This document shows, piece after piece, positions 28,413-37,707 of a stretch of DNA of 64,000 nucleotides (the first letter of the stretch is position 1; each line of letters starts with the position of its first letter). Position numbers and translations under genes: made by a program. The stretch covers positions 885,919 to 949,918 of the forward strand of contig NZ_JH636436.1 in the NCBI RefSeq assembly GCF_000255655.1, read 5' to 3'. Source of the stretch: Schlesneria paludicola DSM 18645. Lineage in GTDB: Bacteria; Planctomycetota; Planctomycetia; Planctomycetales; Planctomycetaceae. A model generated the notes under the pieces. It was given only the letters and a program-made list of their open reading frames with translations. It ran no database searches and was not told the origin of the DNA.

Positions 28413-29276
28413 ATGGCGCTCAAGATTTTTCTCGGTGGTAAGCTGGTCGACGAGGCCGACGCCAAGATCAGTGTGTTCGATCATGGTCTGCTGTACGGTG
28501 ACGGCGTCTTCGAAGGAATTCGCGTCTACGGCGGCCGTGTCTTTCTGCACCAGAAACACATTGATCGGCTGTTTGAGAGCGCCAAGGCGATTCGTTTGAC
28601 GATCCCGATGACGCCGAAAGAAGTCATGAGCGCGGTTGAGGCGACCGTTAAAGCCAATCAGATCACCGATGGATACGTTCGTCTGGTGGTGACTCGCGGT
28701 GCGGGCAGCCTGGGTCTCGATATTCGCAAGACAAGCAATCCTCAGGTGATTGTCATCGCGGATACGATCACCCTGTATCCGCCCGAGACCTACACCAAGG
28801 GGATGCATCTGGTCACGGCGAGCACGATTCGTAACCATCCGGGGGCACTTAGCGCTCGCATCAAGTCGCTGAACTATCTGAATAACATTCTCGCTCGCAT
28901 CGAAGGGACCGATGCCGGAATGGTCGAAGCGTTGATGCTCAACCATAAAGGCGAAGTCGCGGAATGCACCGGCGACAACATCTTCATCGTGAAGAATCGT
29001 GTACTGATGACACCGGGGCTAGATGCGGGAATCCTCGAAGGGCTCACGCGAAATGCCGTGATCGAGCTGGCTCGCGAAGGCGGCTATGAAGTTCGCGAAA
29101 TGTCGCTGACCCGTCACGACCTCTATGTGGCTGACGAAATGTTCCTGACCGGAACTGCTGCGGAAGTGGTGGCCGTGGTCAGCCTTGACGGTCGTTCGAT
29201 CGGTTCCGGCCAACCCGGCCCCGTAACGAAGGATCTTCTCGAACGATTCCAGGCGTTGACGCGTTCGGGTGTCTAA
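28413..29276 (+). CDS. ilvE: Branched-chain amino acid aminotransferase
   Basis: A 287-residue fold-type IV PLP enzyme that interconverts Val, Leu or Ile and their 2-keto acids. FDHGLLYGDGVFEGIR is the N-terminal signature. Lys151 in ARIKSLNYLNNILA is the expected PLP Schiff-base residue. EVAECTGDNIFIVK and the TGTAAEVV phosphate-binding segment are intact. D-amino-acid aminotransferases and aminodeoxychorismate lyase share the fold, but EGIRVYGG and the NYLNN motif favour the branched-chain enzyme. It stands as a single gene and would complement the cimA pathway further right. Confidence 0.92.
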   Translation: MALKIFLGGKLVDEADAKISVFDHGLLYGDGVFEGIRVYGGRVFLHQKHIDRLFESAKAIRLTIPMTPKEVMSAVEATVKANQITDGYVRLVVTRGAGSLGLDIRKTSNPQVIVIADTITLYPPETYTKGMHLVTASTIRNHPGALSARIKSLNYLNNILARIEGTDAGMVEALMLNHKGEVAECTGDNIFIVKNRVLMTPGLDAGILEGLTRNAVIELAREGGYEVREMSLTRHDLYVADEMFLTGTAAEVVAVVSLDGRSIGSGQPGPVTKDLLERFQALTRSGV

Positions 29277-29427
29277 GTCTGCTGCTTTGGGCCCGAGGTT
29301 ACCGTTCACAGTCCGAAGCGAGGGGCAGGCACAGTTTCCCGGATTGCATGGGAATCCGCAGTGCCTCGACGAGAGCAAGTATTCCCTTTGCCGCGGGAAA
29401 ATGAGCCAGTCCCCGGCCTGTGGACGG

Positions 29428-30702
29428 CTAGAGGCCTGACAGGAATTCCTCGATGGCCCCCCGCAGGTTGTGACCGAAATCTTCGGCTTGAAGCCGGGTG
29501 CCGACATGACGCGCTCGTTCTGCGAACGAAGGCTCTTGAAGTACTTCCTTCAAAGCCGCGATCAGGCGCGGGGTGGTCAGTCGCCGGGATGAGATGGTGA
29601 CGCCGCAACCCAACGTCGCGACGCGCTGTGCGTTGTCCGGCTGGTCATGGGCAAAGGGAACCATAACCTGGGGGCGGCCGGAAGTAAGTGCCTGTGCAGT
29701 TGTTCCCACTCCGCATTGATGAACGATGGCCGCGGCCTTGGGAAACAGATGGGAAAAGGGCTCGTACGGCGAGATCAGGATTTGCGGATCAGAGACCGCA
29801 GCGGGGGGAATCCGGTGGGGTGTCTTTCCCACAAGAAACACCGCACGAAGCCCCAACGCCTTAACGGCCTTGTACGCAATTTCGTAGTAAGGCGTTTCCA
29901 TCGTGACGATCGTGCTCCCCAGCGTGAAGACGACGGGAGCCGGGCCGCCGTCAAGGAACGCTTGCAGATCCGCGGATAGCTCGCTGGAGGTCTCTTCGTC
30001 GTAAAGCGGAAACCCGACTTGCCGGAGATTGGGGGGCCAATCGGGTTGTGCCGGTGCGAACTCTTTCGAAAATAGCGCCAGGCAGCCGTACGGCGAGTGG
30101 CCATGAATCAACGGATTCTTCGACGATGGTGGCAAACCGATTTGTGAACGAAGTCGTGCGACCGGTTCAAACCAGGGATTGGTCTGCTTGACCAGGGTTC
30201 CTAGCAGCCAACCCATGAATCGCGGCCCCAGAAATTTCAGTCGCGGCAGGAAGTTGAAGAATCCCAGCTTGGGTGGGTCGTAGGCCGAAAAGTAGACGGA
30301 AGGCTGCAGTACGGTGGAAATCCACGGAATTCCCAGCTCTTCCGCGACAATCGGTCCCGCGAAAGTGAGGACATGCGAAACGATCAGGTCGTGTTCGGGT
30401 GCGATCTCTTTGATCGTCCGGTAACTGTCCTGCAGAAAAGGCAGGACAAGTGATCGAACCACGAACTGACTGCCGGTCAGAGGATGATTGGCTCGGGCCG
30501 TCCAGACTTCGGGTGGCCCCAGTTCTTCCTCACCAGGTTTGACGGGCACAAAGCGAATTCCGACCCGCTCGACCTGCTCGCGATAATGTGTGTGCGTCGC
30601 GATCGTGACCTGGTCACCGTTGGCCTTGAACACTCGAGCCATCGCGATATACGGGTTGAGATCGCCGTAGGAACCAAACGTCGTGAATAAAATTCGGCGC
30701 AT
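29428..30702 (-). CDS. UGT-type (GT1) glycosyltransferase
   Basis: A 424-residue GT-B-fold glycosyltransferase, convergent with ilvE. The ATG at 30702 begins MRRILFTTFGSYGDLNPYIA, the usual N-terminal strand with the GD/P acceptor loop; an in-frame TTG 13 codons upstream is less likely. The C-terminal donor half has FTLGSTIV and the UGT signature region VHQCGVGTTAQALTSGRPQV then PFAHDQPDNAQRV. Family members transfer sugars to lipids, sterols or natural products, usually from UDP or TDP sugars. No neighbouring biosynthesis genes reveal the acceptor. Confidence 0.9.
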   Translation of the reverse strand: MRRILFTTFGSYGDLNPYIAMARVFKANGDQVTIATHTHYREQVERVGIRFVPVKPGEEELGPPEVWTARANHPLTGSQFVVRSLVLPFLQDSYRTIKEIAPEHDLIVSHVLTFAGPIVAEELGIPWISTVLQPSVYFSAYDPPKLGFFNFLPRLKFLGPRFMGWLLGTLVKQTNPWFEPVARLRSQIGLPPSSKNPLIHGHSPYGCLALFSKEFAPAQPDWPPNLRQVGFPLYDEETSSELSADLQAFLDGGPAPVVFTLGSTIVTMETPYYEIAYKAVKALGLRAVFLVGKTPHRIPPAAVSDPQILISPYEPFSHLFPKAAAIVHQCGVGTTAQALTSGRPQVMVPFAHDQPDNAQRVATLGCGVTISSRRLTTPRLIAALKEVLQEPSFAERARHVGTRLQAEDFGHNLRGAIEEFLSGL

Positions 30703-31084
30703 GAAGTGGGCTCGGATAGCGGAACGGAAGATCCATTTCAAAGCGGTCGCTGTTCAATTCGTCGCGACCACGACTGTAGCACAGGCACCGAGCTGAACGC
30801 AGTGAAGCGGGGAAGTACGCGACTGTGAAGAACTTGGCGCGCTTTGACGCGTCGGCCGCCGGATTGTTGGCTGTCCTGTTTCCGATCAAATGGGCTGTAT
30901 CGTTCTCTGGCGTCACGGCGGTGATCTCGACCGGCAGGAAGTGCAGAACGCCCATTGCGGCGATTGAATAACTGTGATATCACATGGACCTTCCATTGAA
31001 GGATTCGGCACGACAATTCCAAGGATTGGATCTGCGTCGGCCAGTGGTCTAGGAGACCGCTCGGTTGGGCAAGGAGATAGCCCG
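30703..31084. other. Divergent intergenic region
   Basis: About 380 bp between the leftward glycosyltransferase and rightward response-regulator genes. It should contain both promoters. The frame of the regulator is open upstream to 30974 but without protein-like sequence. Confidence 0.4.
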
Positions 31085-32476
31085 TTGACAGCTGCCTCGA
31101 CTCAAAAGTTGCGAGTGTTGTTCGTCGATGACGAACCGGCGATTCGCGACGTTATGAAACTCGAACTTCCGCGCATGGGACATGATGTCGTCATGTGTGA
31201 AGATGGCTATGCCGCTCTCAAGGCATTAGACAAACAACCGTTCGACGCTGCGATCGTCGACCTGCGCATGCCAGGCTTAAGCGGTTGGGACGTCATCGAA
31301 CATATCAAACGGGTCTCACCCGAGACCGAAGTGATTATCAGTACCGGTCACGGCGATATCGATGCCGCGATTCAGGCTGTTCGTAGTGGTGCGTACGATT
31401 TTCTCCGCAAGCCGTGCAAGCTGGTTGAAATCTCGGCGGCACTAAAACGCGTCGCGGAAAAGCGGATGCTGACCAACAAGACGATCGCGCTGGAAAGCCG
31501 CCTGAAGGCGGTGGAAGGGTCACCCGATCTGATCGGGCACTCGGCGCCGATGCTGATGGTCAAAAAGCTTTGCGAAAAAATCGCGCCGACAGATTCGAGC
31601 GTCTTGATTCAGGGTGAAACCGGGACGGGTAAGGAACTGGTGGCCCGCCGAATCCATGACCTGAGTCCGCGAGCCAACATGCCGTTTGTGCCTGTGAACT
31701 GTGGGGCACTCGCCGAGCATCTGGTCGAAAGCGAACTGTTCGGTCACGGCAAGGGAGCCTACACCGGCGCCGAAAAGTCGCGCAAAGGCCTGATTGAAGT
31801 GGCCAACGGCGGAACACTGTTCCTCGACGAATTCGGCGAACTCGACAAGGGAATGCAGGTCAAGCTGCTGCGGTTCCTCGAATCGGGTGAAGTTCGCCGC
31901 GTGGGTGAGAACGATGCGTTTCATGTCGATGTGCGCGTCGTGTGTGCCACCAACCGGCACCTGCAAAAGATGGTGGCCGATGGCGTGTTCCGCGAAGATT
32001 TGTACTTCCGCATCAATACGTTCGAAATCGCCTTGCCCGCACTCCGCGAACGAAAAGATGACATCCCGGAATTGGCCCGGACGCTGATCGCTCGATACCT
32101 CAAGCGACGTGATGTCCCTGACACGATGCTGTCTCCCGAGACGGTCGCGGTACTCAAAAATTACGACTGGCCTGGGAATGTTCGTGAGCTGGCCAATGCG
32201 CTCGAGCGTGCGACAATCATGTGCGATGGCACCACGATTCGACCCGAGGATCTGCCGTCGCACCTGCTGCGCAATATCGATGTCACGTCGATCAAGACGC
32301 CCGCTGTCGCGGTATCGTCGACGCCTAAGACTCTGCGTGAAATCGAAATGGAACTGATCTACAAGGCGCTCGACAAGTTCAACGGCGACAAGCCAAAGGC
32401 CGCCGCGGAACTGGGGATCGCTCTGAAGACACTCTACAACAAGCTGAACGCCGACCAGACCAAGGCGGCTGGCTAA
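31085..32476 (+). CDS. Sigma-54-dependent response regulator (NtrC family)
   Basis: A 463-residue activator. The start is TTG 31085: AAGGAG lies 8 bp upstream and the receiver domain begins at once. The receiver has Asp15-Asp16, the phospho-acceptor Asp59 (AIVDLRMPG) and Lys109. The AAA+ domain has Walker A GETGTGKE (177-184), the sigma-54 contact loop GAYTGA (224-229) and Walker B LFLDE (245-249). A Fis-type HTH closes the protein ([19 protein letters not shown]). It should activate sigma-54 promoters after phosphorylation. No histidine kinase is adjacent, so the signal is unknown. A strong terminator follows. Confidence 0.94.
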   Translation: MTAASTQKLRVLFVDDEPAIRDVMKLELPRMGHDVVMCEDGYAALKALDKQPFDAAIVDLRMPGLSGWDVIEHIKRVSPETEVIISTGHGDIDAAIQAVRSGAYDFLRKPCKLVEISAALKRVAEKRMLTNKTIALESRLKAVEGSPDLIGHSAPMLMVKKLCEKIAPTDSSVLIQGETGTGKELVARRIHDLSPRANMPFVPVNCGALAEHLVESELFGHGKGAYTGAEKSRKGLIEVANGGTLFLDEFGELDKGMQVKLLRFLESGEVRRVGENDAFHVDVRVVCATNRHLQKMVADGVFREDLYFRINTFEIALPALRERKDDIPELARTLIARYLKRRDVPDTMLSPETVAVLKNYDWPGNVRELANALERATIMCDGTTIRPEDLPSHLLRNIDVTSIKTPAVAVSSTPKTLREIEMELIYKALDKFNGDKPKAAAELGIALKTLYNKLNADQTKAAG

Positions 32477-32503
32477 ATCCGTTCGGACCTTCCGATGCAT
32501 ACG

Positions 32504-32550
32504 AAACGTGCCGTGAAGCCTTCGTTGAGACTTCACGGCACGTTTGTTTT
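32504..32550. terminator. Intrinsic terminator between converging genes
   Basis: Perfect 15-bp arms AAACGTGCCGTGAAG (32504-32518) and CTTCACGGCACGTTT (32531-32545), loop of 12, then GTTTT on the + strand. It lies 27 bp after the response-regulator stop and 13 bp before the end of valS, so it serves the rightward gene and may also stop leftward transcription. Confidence 0.9.
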
Positions 32551-32562
32551 AGGCGTTAGTGT

Positions 32563-35500
32563 TTACGAGAGCTGTTGGACGGCTTCTTCGACACTCGTGA
32601 GTTGTTTCTGTAGGCCCGACAACGTGCCACGCACTTCCTGCACAACTTCTGGGGGCGCGCGGTCGACAAAGCTTTGGTTTGTCAGCTTCTTCTCGTGTCC
32701 CGCGATGAAGCCACGCAATTTTTCGGCTTCTTTCTTGAGTCGTTCGACTTCCGCTTTCAGGTCGACCAGACCTTCCAGCGGCAAGTAGCCGTCTGCATCG
32801 CCCAGTGAGAAGCTGGCGCTCGCACTTGGTCGTGTGACATTCGCCCCGGCTTCCGTCAACGTTGTTTTGGCTAGCAGTTCAAATTGCGGCTGGACCTGTT
32901 TCAAATCCTGCGCGATTTCGTCTGAGCAACGGACTGAAATTGCGACCGAAATCGCCGGACTGATGTTGTAGGTGCCTCGCACATTGCGAACGGCGATGAT
33001 CAGGTCCTGTAGGCGTTGAAAACGAGACTCGAGCGCATTGTCGCGCAGACCGGTCAGGCCCGATGGCCATGGGGCGACGATGATGGCTTCCTCGGTCGTC
33101 GCTGGTTCTGGTAGTCCGCGTTCAGGAGCGATCTCTCGCAGGCGTTGCCACAATTCTTCCGTGATGAAGGGCGCGAACGGGTGAAGCAATCGCAGTGTTG
33201 TGTCAAGGACTGTCACGAGCACGCGTTGAGCCGTCGGCTTGAGGGCTTCGTCTCGCAGCCGCGGTTTAATCATTTCGAGGTACCAGTCACAGAACTCGTT
33301 CCAGACGAAGTCGCGCAGTGATCGCGTCGCGGCGTCGAATTTGTAGATTCCCAGCAGCGAAGTGACTTCGTCGGTAACCGTCGCCAGACGCGACAAGATC
33401 CAGCGATCTTCGATCGCCAATTGCGAGAGATCGACCGCACCGGGCGTATAGCCCTCGAGATTCAGCATCGCGAACCGCGCCGCGTTCCAAAGTTTGTTGC
33501 AGAAGTTCCGGCCGTACTCGAATCGTTCGATGACAATGCGCGCCACCGGCTCGCCATCGTCAGGAATGTAGTTCGGCGTGGCGTACTGTGATTCCTTCTT
33601 GCATTTGAAGCATTTGATTTTTGGTTTGCCGGGTTTGAACTTCAGGTGCTGCTGCTCCTGAGGGATCACGGCCTGACAATGCGGGCATTCATATCCGACG
33701 GGCAATCGGACGTCTTGCGTTTCGCCAGCGAACGAAGCGATCGTGAATCGCATGCCGTCGCAGCCATACTTTTCGATCAACTCGATCGGGTCGACTCCGT
33801 TGCCTTTCGACTTGGACATTGTTTGTCCAAATCCATCCTGGATCTTGGGGTGAATGCAGACATGGCGGAATGGGATGTCGCCCATGTTGTAAAGACCCGT
33901 CAGCACCATTCGCGCCACCCACAGCGTGATGATGTCGCGCGATGTCACCAGCACACTGCCGGGGTAGAAGTACGAGAGTACTTCGTTCTGGCCTGAACCT
34001 GATTCGTCGGGCTTCCCATTGAGCGGCGGGTTTTGTTCCAGATTCGGCCAACCCAGCGTTTCATGCGGCCAGAGGGCAGAGCTGAACCAGGTGTCGAGCA
34101 CGTCGGGATCGCGTTCCAATCCCAGTTGTTCGAAGAATTCCTCCAGTGGCCGATCGCAGTTGGTCAGGCAGACCATGACATTCATTTTGCCCTGGTCTGG
34201 ATCAGACACGCGCACCGCGAACTCATGTCGCTGCGGATGCTTCTCGACTGCTTGTTTGAACTGGTGCAAACTGAAGACATCTTGCACGTCGAATGTTTTG
34301 GACCACACTGGAATGCGGTGGCCCCACCACAATTGACGGCTGATGCACCAGTCTCGCTTCTCGCCGAGCCAGCTCAGGTACGACTGGCGGTAACGTTCGG
34401 GATAGAACGTCACGCGGCCATCGTTTGCGGCATCAATGGCCGACTGAGCCAGCGTGTCCATTTTGACGAACCACTGTTCCGACAGATACGGTTCGATTGG
34501 CGTTTTGGAGCGATCGCTGTGTTTGAGGGGAATCTTCCGGTCTTCCACCTTTTCAAAGTGGCCGAGCTTTTCCATCTCGGCGACTACCGCTTCGCGCGCA
34601 ATCAGACGATCTTGACCCTGCCATGCACCGCCGTTCGCGTTCAGCGTGCCGTCGGCATTCAGAATATTGATCGGCTCGCCCAATTTTTCTTTGTTGCGAG
34701 TCCAGCAGGCGTAGTCGTTCGGATCGTGGGCCGGTGTCACTTTCACGCAACCGGTTCCCAACGTCTTATCGGCGAGTAGCGCGTCGGCGATAATGGGAAT
34801 CACGCGGCCATTCACGGGGATGCGAACGTGTTTTCCGATCAATTCCAGATAGCGTTCATCGGTGGGATGAACGCACACGGCGGTATCGCCGAGCATCGTT
34901 TCGGGACGCGTCGTCGAGAACGAAATCCGTTGGCCCGTCGTCGTCCCGCTCTCATCGACAACGGGATAGTTAAACGTCCAGAAATGTCCGTCGGTGTCTT
35001 CTTCGTACACCTCGTCGTCGGCCACGGCGGTTTGCAGGAACGTATCCCAGTTTACCAGTCGTTTACCACGGAAGATCAAGCCGTCCTTAAACATCTTGAA
35101 GAATGTTTCTCGGACGGCGCGCGAGCAAACATCGTCGAGCGTGAATCGCACGCGCCGCCAGTCGCAGCTTGCGCCGATCCGCTTCAGTTGAGACAGAATG
35201 CGGGCCTCGTATTCGTCTTTCCATTTCCAGATTCGCTCGACAAGCGCTTCACGCCCAATGTCATGGCGCGTTTTGCCTTCTTCTTCGAGCATCCGTTTTT
35301 CGACAACCGATTGAGTGGCGATCCCCGCGTGGTCCGTGCCGGGCATCCAGAGCGCTTCATAGCCCTGCATTCTTCGCCACCGCGTGAGCAGGTCTTGCAG
35401 CGTGCCGTTCAGGGCATGCCCCATGTGCAATGCGCCGGTGACGTTGGGCAGCGGAATCATGATGACGTGCGGTGGCTTGGGGTGCTGTTCTCCCAGTTGT

Positions 35501-35598
35501 GGTGGATCAGCGTTGAAGTCACCTCGTTCTTCCCAGAACGGGAACCATCGAGCTTCAGCGGCGGCGGGGTCGTATTGCTTGGGGATTTCTGTAGTCAT
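32563..35598 (-). CDS. valS: Valyl-tRNA synthetase
   Basis: A 1011-residue class Ia synthetase that charges tRNA-Val. The HIGH motif is His58-Met-Gly-His61 in NVTGALHMGHALN. The KMSKS loop reads TMSKSKGNG, with Thr in the first position but the catalytic second Lys kept. The CP1 editing domain is present in the first half (TTRPETMLGDTAV). Cysteines in YECPHCQAV and IKCFKCKKES form a zinc-ribbon insertion after the KMSKS region. The C-terminal coiled coil (VDLKAEVERLKKEAEKLRGF) is the tRNA-binding arm. The ATG at 35598 has no clear Shine-Dalgarno. Confidence 0.97.
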   Translation of the reverse strand: MTTEIPKQYDPAAAEARWFPFWEERGDFNADPPQLGEQHPKPPHVIMIPLPNVTGALHMGHALNGTLQDLLTRWRRMQGYEALWMPGTDHAGIATQSVVEKRMLEEEGKTRHDIGREALVERIWKWKDEYEARILSQLKRIGASCDWRRVRFTLDDVCSRAVRETFFKMFKDGLIFRGKRLVNWDTFLQTAVADDEVYEEDTDGHFWTFNYPVVDESGTTTGQRISFSTTRPETMLGDTAVCVHPTDERYLELIGKHVRIPVNGRVIPIIADALLADKTLGTGCVKVTPAHDPNDYACWTRNKEKLGEPINILNADGTLNANGGAWQGQDRLIAREAVVAEMEKLGHFEKVEDRKIPLKHSDRSKTPIEPYLSEQWFVKMDTLAQSAIDAANDGRVTFYPERYRQSYLSWLGEKRDWCISRQLWWGHRIPVWSKTFDVQDVFSLHQFKQAVEKHPQRHEFAVRVSDPDQGKMNVMVCLTNCDRPLEEFFEQLGLERDPDVLDTWFSSALWPHETLGWPNLEQNPPLNGKPDESGSGQNEVLSYFYPGSVLVTSRDIITLWVARMVLTGLYNMGDIPFRHVCIHPKIQDGFGQTMSKSKGNGVDPIELIEKYGCDGMRFTIASFAGETQDVRLPVGYECPHCQAVIPQEQQHLKFKPGKPKIKCFKCKKESQYATPNYIPDDGEPVARIVIERFEYGRNFCNKLWNAARFAMLNLEGYTPGAVDLSQLAIEDRWILSRLATVTDEVTSLLGIYKFDAATRSLRDFVWNEFCDWYLEMIKPRLRDEALKPTAQRVLVTVLDTTLRLLHPFAPFITEELWQRLREIAPERGLPEPATTEEAIIVAPWPSGLTGLRDNALESRFQRLQDLIIAVRNVRGTYNISPAISVAISVRCSDEIAQDLKQVQPQFELLAKTTLTEAGANVTRPSASASFSLGDADGYLPLEGLVDLKAEVERLKKEAEKLRGFIAGHEKKLTNQSFVDRAPPEVVQEVRGTLSGLQKQLTSVEEAVQQLS

Positions 35599-35802
35599 GC
35601 GCTGTGGGATATTTTCAAATGAGATCGAGAGTACGGTTAAAGCAAACTTTGGCCCGAAAGGGACAACTTCCCGAACGAGCCTGGTTCGAATGTGATTGTT
35701 TCCGAGGGGGATGCTGCGATCTTTCAGTCAACGGCGTCAGATGCACGTCAATACCGTCGCGCAAGTCGTCAATCAGCTCGATACTCATGTGAGTTCCTCC
35801 GA

Positions 35803-37380
35803 TCAGACGCTGTTCGGATTTGATTCGGTGTCCTTATACAACTTGTATTCGACGCTATCGACCAGGGCCAGCCAACTGGCTTCGATCACGTTTTCGCTGA
35901 CCCCCACAGTGCTCCAGACGTCTGTGTGGTCACGACTTTCGATGACCACGCGAACTCGAGCCGCCGTACCTTCGGTTGAGTTGATGACGCGCACTTTATA
36001 GTCGACAAGCTGCATCTCGCAGAGCGTCGGATAGGCGCTCGAAAGTGCCTTTCTCAGGGCGTTGTCGAGTGCGTTCACTGGCCCATCGCCCTCGGCGACG
36101 ACATGTTCAATGTGCGAATTGACCCGCAGCTTCACCGTGGCTTCAGTGATCGTCCCTTGTCCCGCGGCGGTTTCCACGTTGACGCGATAGTGCAATCGCT
36201 GGAACTTAGGCTCGTACACACCGGCCTCTTTCCGGACGAGCAAGTCGAACGACGCTTCGGCCGCTTCGAATTGATAGCCTTCGTTTTCGAGATCGACGAC
36301 CCGTTCCAGAATCCGTGCCATCAGTTCGTTGTTCTGAGCGATCTGATACTTGGTGGTCTTGGCGACGATGTTCGAGCGACCAGACAGTTCGCTGACCAGC
36401 ACGCGTCGCTGGTTGCCGACCGTCTCGGGCGGAATGTGCTCGTAGCTCGATGCGAGCCGATTGACGGCATGCACGTGCATGCCGCCCTTGTGTGCAAAGG
36501 CGCTGGTTCCAACGAACGCCTGGCCCGAGCGAAAGTTCATGTTCGCAATTTCGTAGACATACCGAGACAGCTCGGTCAGGTGGGTCAGGCCGTCCGAGTT
36601 CAGGACTTGATATCCCTTCTTCAAAGCCAGATTGGCGATGACACTGATCAGGTCGACATTGCCGCAGCGTTCGCCGATCCCGTTGATTGTACCCTGGACC
36701 TGGATCGCACCGTGATCGACGGCGGTCAAAGAGTTCGCGACGGCGAGTTCGCAATCGTTGTGGCAATGAATGCCGACCGGTACGCGGAGAACTTTTCGAA
36801 CGGCGTCGACGGCGGCGGCGATCTCTTCAGGAAGCCGCCCTCCGTTCGTGTCGCAAAGCACGATCGTGCTGGCACCGGCATCTTGAGCGGCGACGACAGT
36901 CCGCAGGGCGAAGTCGGGATTCGCACGAAATCCATCGAAAAAGTGTTCGGCGTCATAAAGGACTTCGCGTCCTTCCGCTTTGAGAAACGCGATCGAATCA
37001 CGGATCATCGCCAGATTTTCCGCTTCATCGATATGCAACACTTCGAAGACATGCAGATCAGACGTCTTTCCGACGATCGTGACAGCGGGTGACTTCGCGT
37101 CACGTAACGCGCACATGCCGATATCGTCTTCGGCTGCACAGCCTTTGCGGCGGGTCATTCCAAACGCGGTGATTTTGGCCTGCTTGAGCGGCAAATCTCG
37201 CACACGCGCGAAGTACTCAGCATCTTTGGGGTTGGAAAGGGGATAGCCGCCTTCGATGTAGTCGACACCGATATCATCCAGACGTTGCGTGATCAGCAAT
37301 TTGTCTTGCAGAGAAAAATTGACGCCTTCGCCCTGGCTACCATCGCGGAGCGTGGTGTCATAGATCTGGATTCGGGCCAT
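35803..37380 (-). CDS. cimA: (R)-citramalate synthase
   Basis: A 525-residue enzyme of the alpha-isopropylmalate/homocitrate synthase family. It condenses pyruvate and acetyl-CoA to citramalate, the first step of the threonine-independent isoleucine route. YDTTLRDGSQGEGVNFS is the catalytic N-terminus, GIHCHNDCELAVANS the metal-binding strand, and GTINGIGERCGNVDL a further conserved segment. The C-terminal LeuA-type allosteric dimer domain (about 395-510) is present, so feedback by isoleucine is likely. CimA and 2-isopropylmalate synthase are hard to separate by eye. The length and the EGVNFSLQDKL region favour CimA. An attenuator-like leader lies upstream. Confidence 0.92.
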   Translation of the reverse strand: MARIQIYDTTLRDGSQGEGVNFSLQDKLLITQRLDDIGVDYIEGGYPLSNPKDAEYFARVRDLPLKQAKITAFGMTRRKGCAAEDDIGMCALRDAKSPAVTIVGKTSDLHVFEVLHIDEAENLAMIRDSIAFLKAEGREVLYDAEHFFDGFRANPDFALRTVVAAQDAGASTIVLCDTNGGRLPEEIAAAVDAVRKVLRVPVGIHCHNDCELAVANSLTAVDHGAIQVQGTINGIGERCGNVDLISVIANLALKKGYQVLNSDGLTHLTELSRYVYEIANMNFRSGQAFVGTSAFAHKGGMHVHAVNRLASSYEHIPPETVGNQRRVLVSELSGRSNIVAKTTKYQIAQNNELMARILERVVDLENEGYQFEAAEASFDLLVRKEAGVYEPKFQRLHYRVNVETAAGQGTITEATVKLRVNSHIEHVVAEGDGPVNALDNALRKALSSAYPTLCEMQLVDYKVRVINSTEGTAARVRVVIESRDHTDVWSTVGVSENVIEASWLALVDSVEYKLYKDTESNPNSV

Positions 37381-37404
37381 GAAACTGCTTTCGGAAATTG
37401 CATC

Positions 37405-37440
37405 AAGAAAAAAAGCCCTCAGGTACGACCCGAGGGCTTG
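37405..37440 (-). terminator. Intrinsic terminator directly upstream of cimA (attenuator)
   Basis: Read leftward, AAGCCCTCGGGT (37439-37428) pairs with ACCTGAGGGCTT (37424-37413), including one G-U pair, around a 3-nt loop, followed by a run of Ts. It ends about 25 nt before the cimA start codon. A normal operon terminator would not sit between a promoter and its gene, so this is best read as an attenuator. Confidence 0.88.
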
Positions 37441-37472
37441 TGTTGTCTTCGAAACTCACACCCTAAGGCCGT

Positions 37473-37562
37473 CTACAGGTCTCCAATAATCGCAATGCGA
37501 ATCGTTCGAGCGATCTGGATCGCTGAACCGACGACAGAACGACCGACGTGCAAACGCAACAT
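37473..37562 (-). CDS. Putative Ile/Val-rich leader peptide of the cimA attenuator
   Basis: A 29-codon frame between the putative promoter and the cimA terminator, starting at ATG 37562 and ending with TAG at 37473. It encodes 6 Ile, 3 Val and 3 Leu, with the Ile codons clustered at the end (IQIARTIRIAII). That clustering is what ribosome-mediated attenuation of a branched-chain amino acid gene needs. No Shine-Dalgarno is evident before the ATG. The stop codon lies about 33 nt before the terminator stem. The peptide itself would have no function beyond translation in cis. The identification rests on composition, position and the neighbouring terminator. Confidence 0.7.
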   Translation of the reverse strand: MLRLHVGRSVVGSAIQIARTIRIAIIGDL

Positions 37563-37614
37563 GAAATCACAGTGTCGGAATGGGGTGAGAAACTGGTGCG
37601 AAAACAATCTGAAG

Positions 37615-37643
37615 ATCATAAGCCTGACCAACAAGCCCGTCAA
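37615..37643 (-). promoter_or_regulatory. Sigma-70-like promoter of the cimA leader
   Basis: Read leftward: TTGACG (37643-37638), a 17-bp spacer, then TATGAT (37620-37615). The expected transcript start near 37608 lies about 45 nt upstream of the leader-peptide ATG. Near-consensus hexamers with ideal spacing support it. Confidence 0.7.
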
Positions 37644-37707
37644 TTGGACGCATTCACTCCATTGGCTGGCTGGGAAGCCGCGAAGCTCTGAAGCCAAACT
37701 TCGCGAA

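Noticed and set aside
31520..32536. 338-codon leftward frame opposite the response regulator
   Set aside because: Antisense shadow of the AAA+ gene, with its end running through the terminator hairpin.
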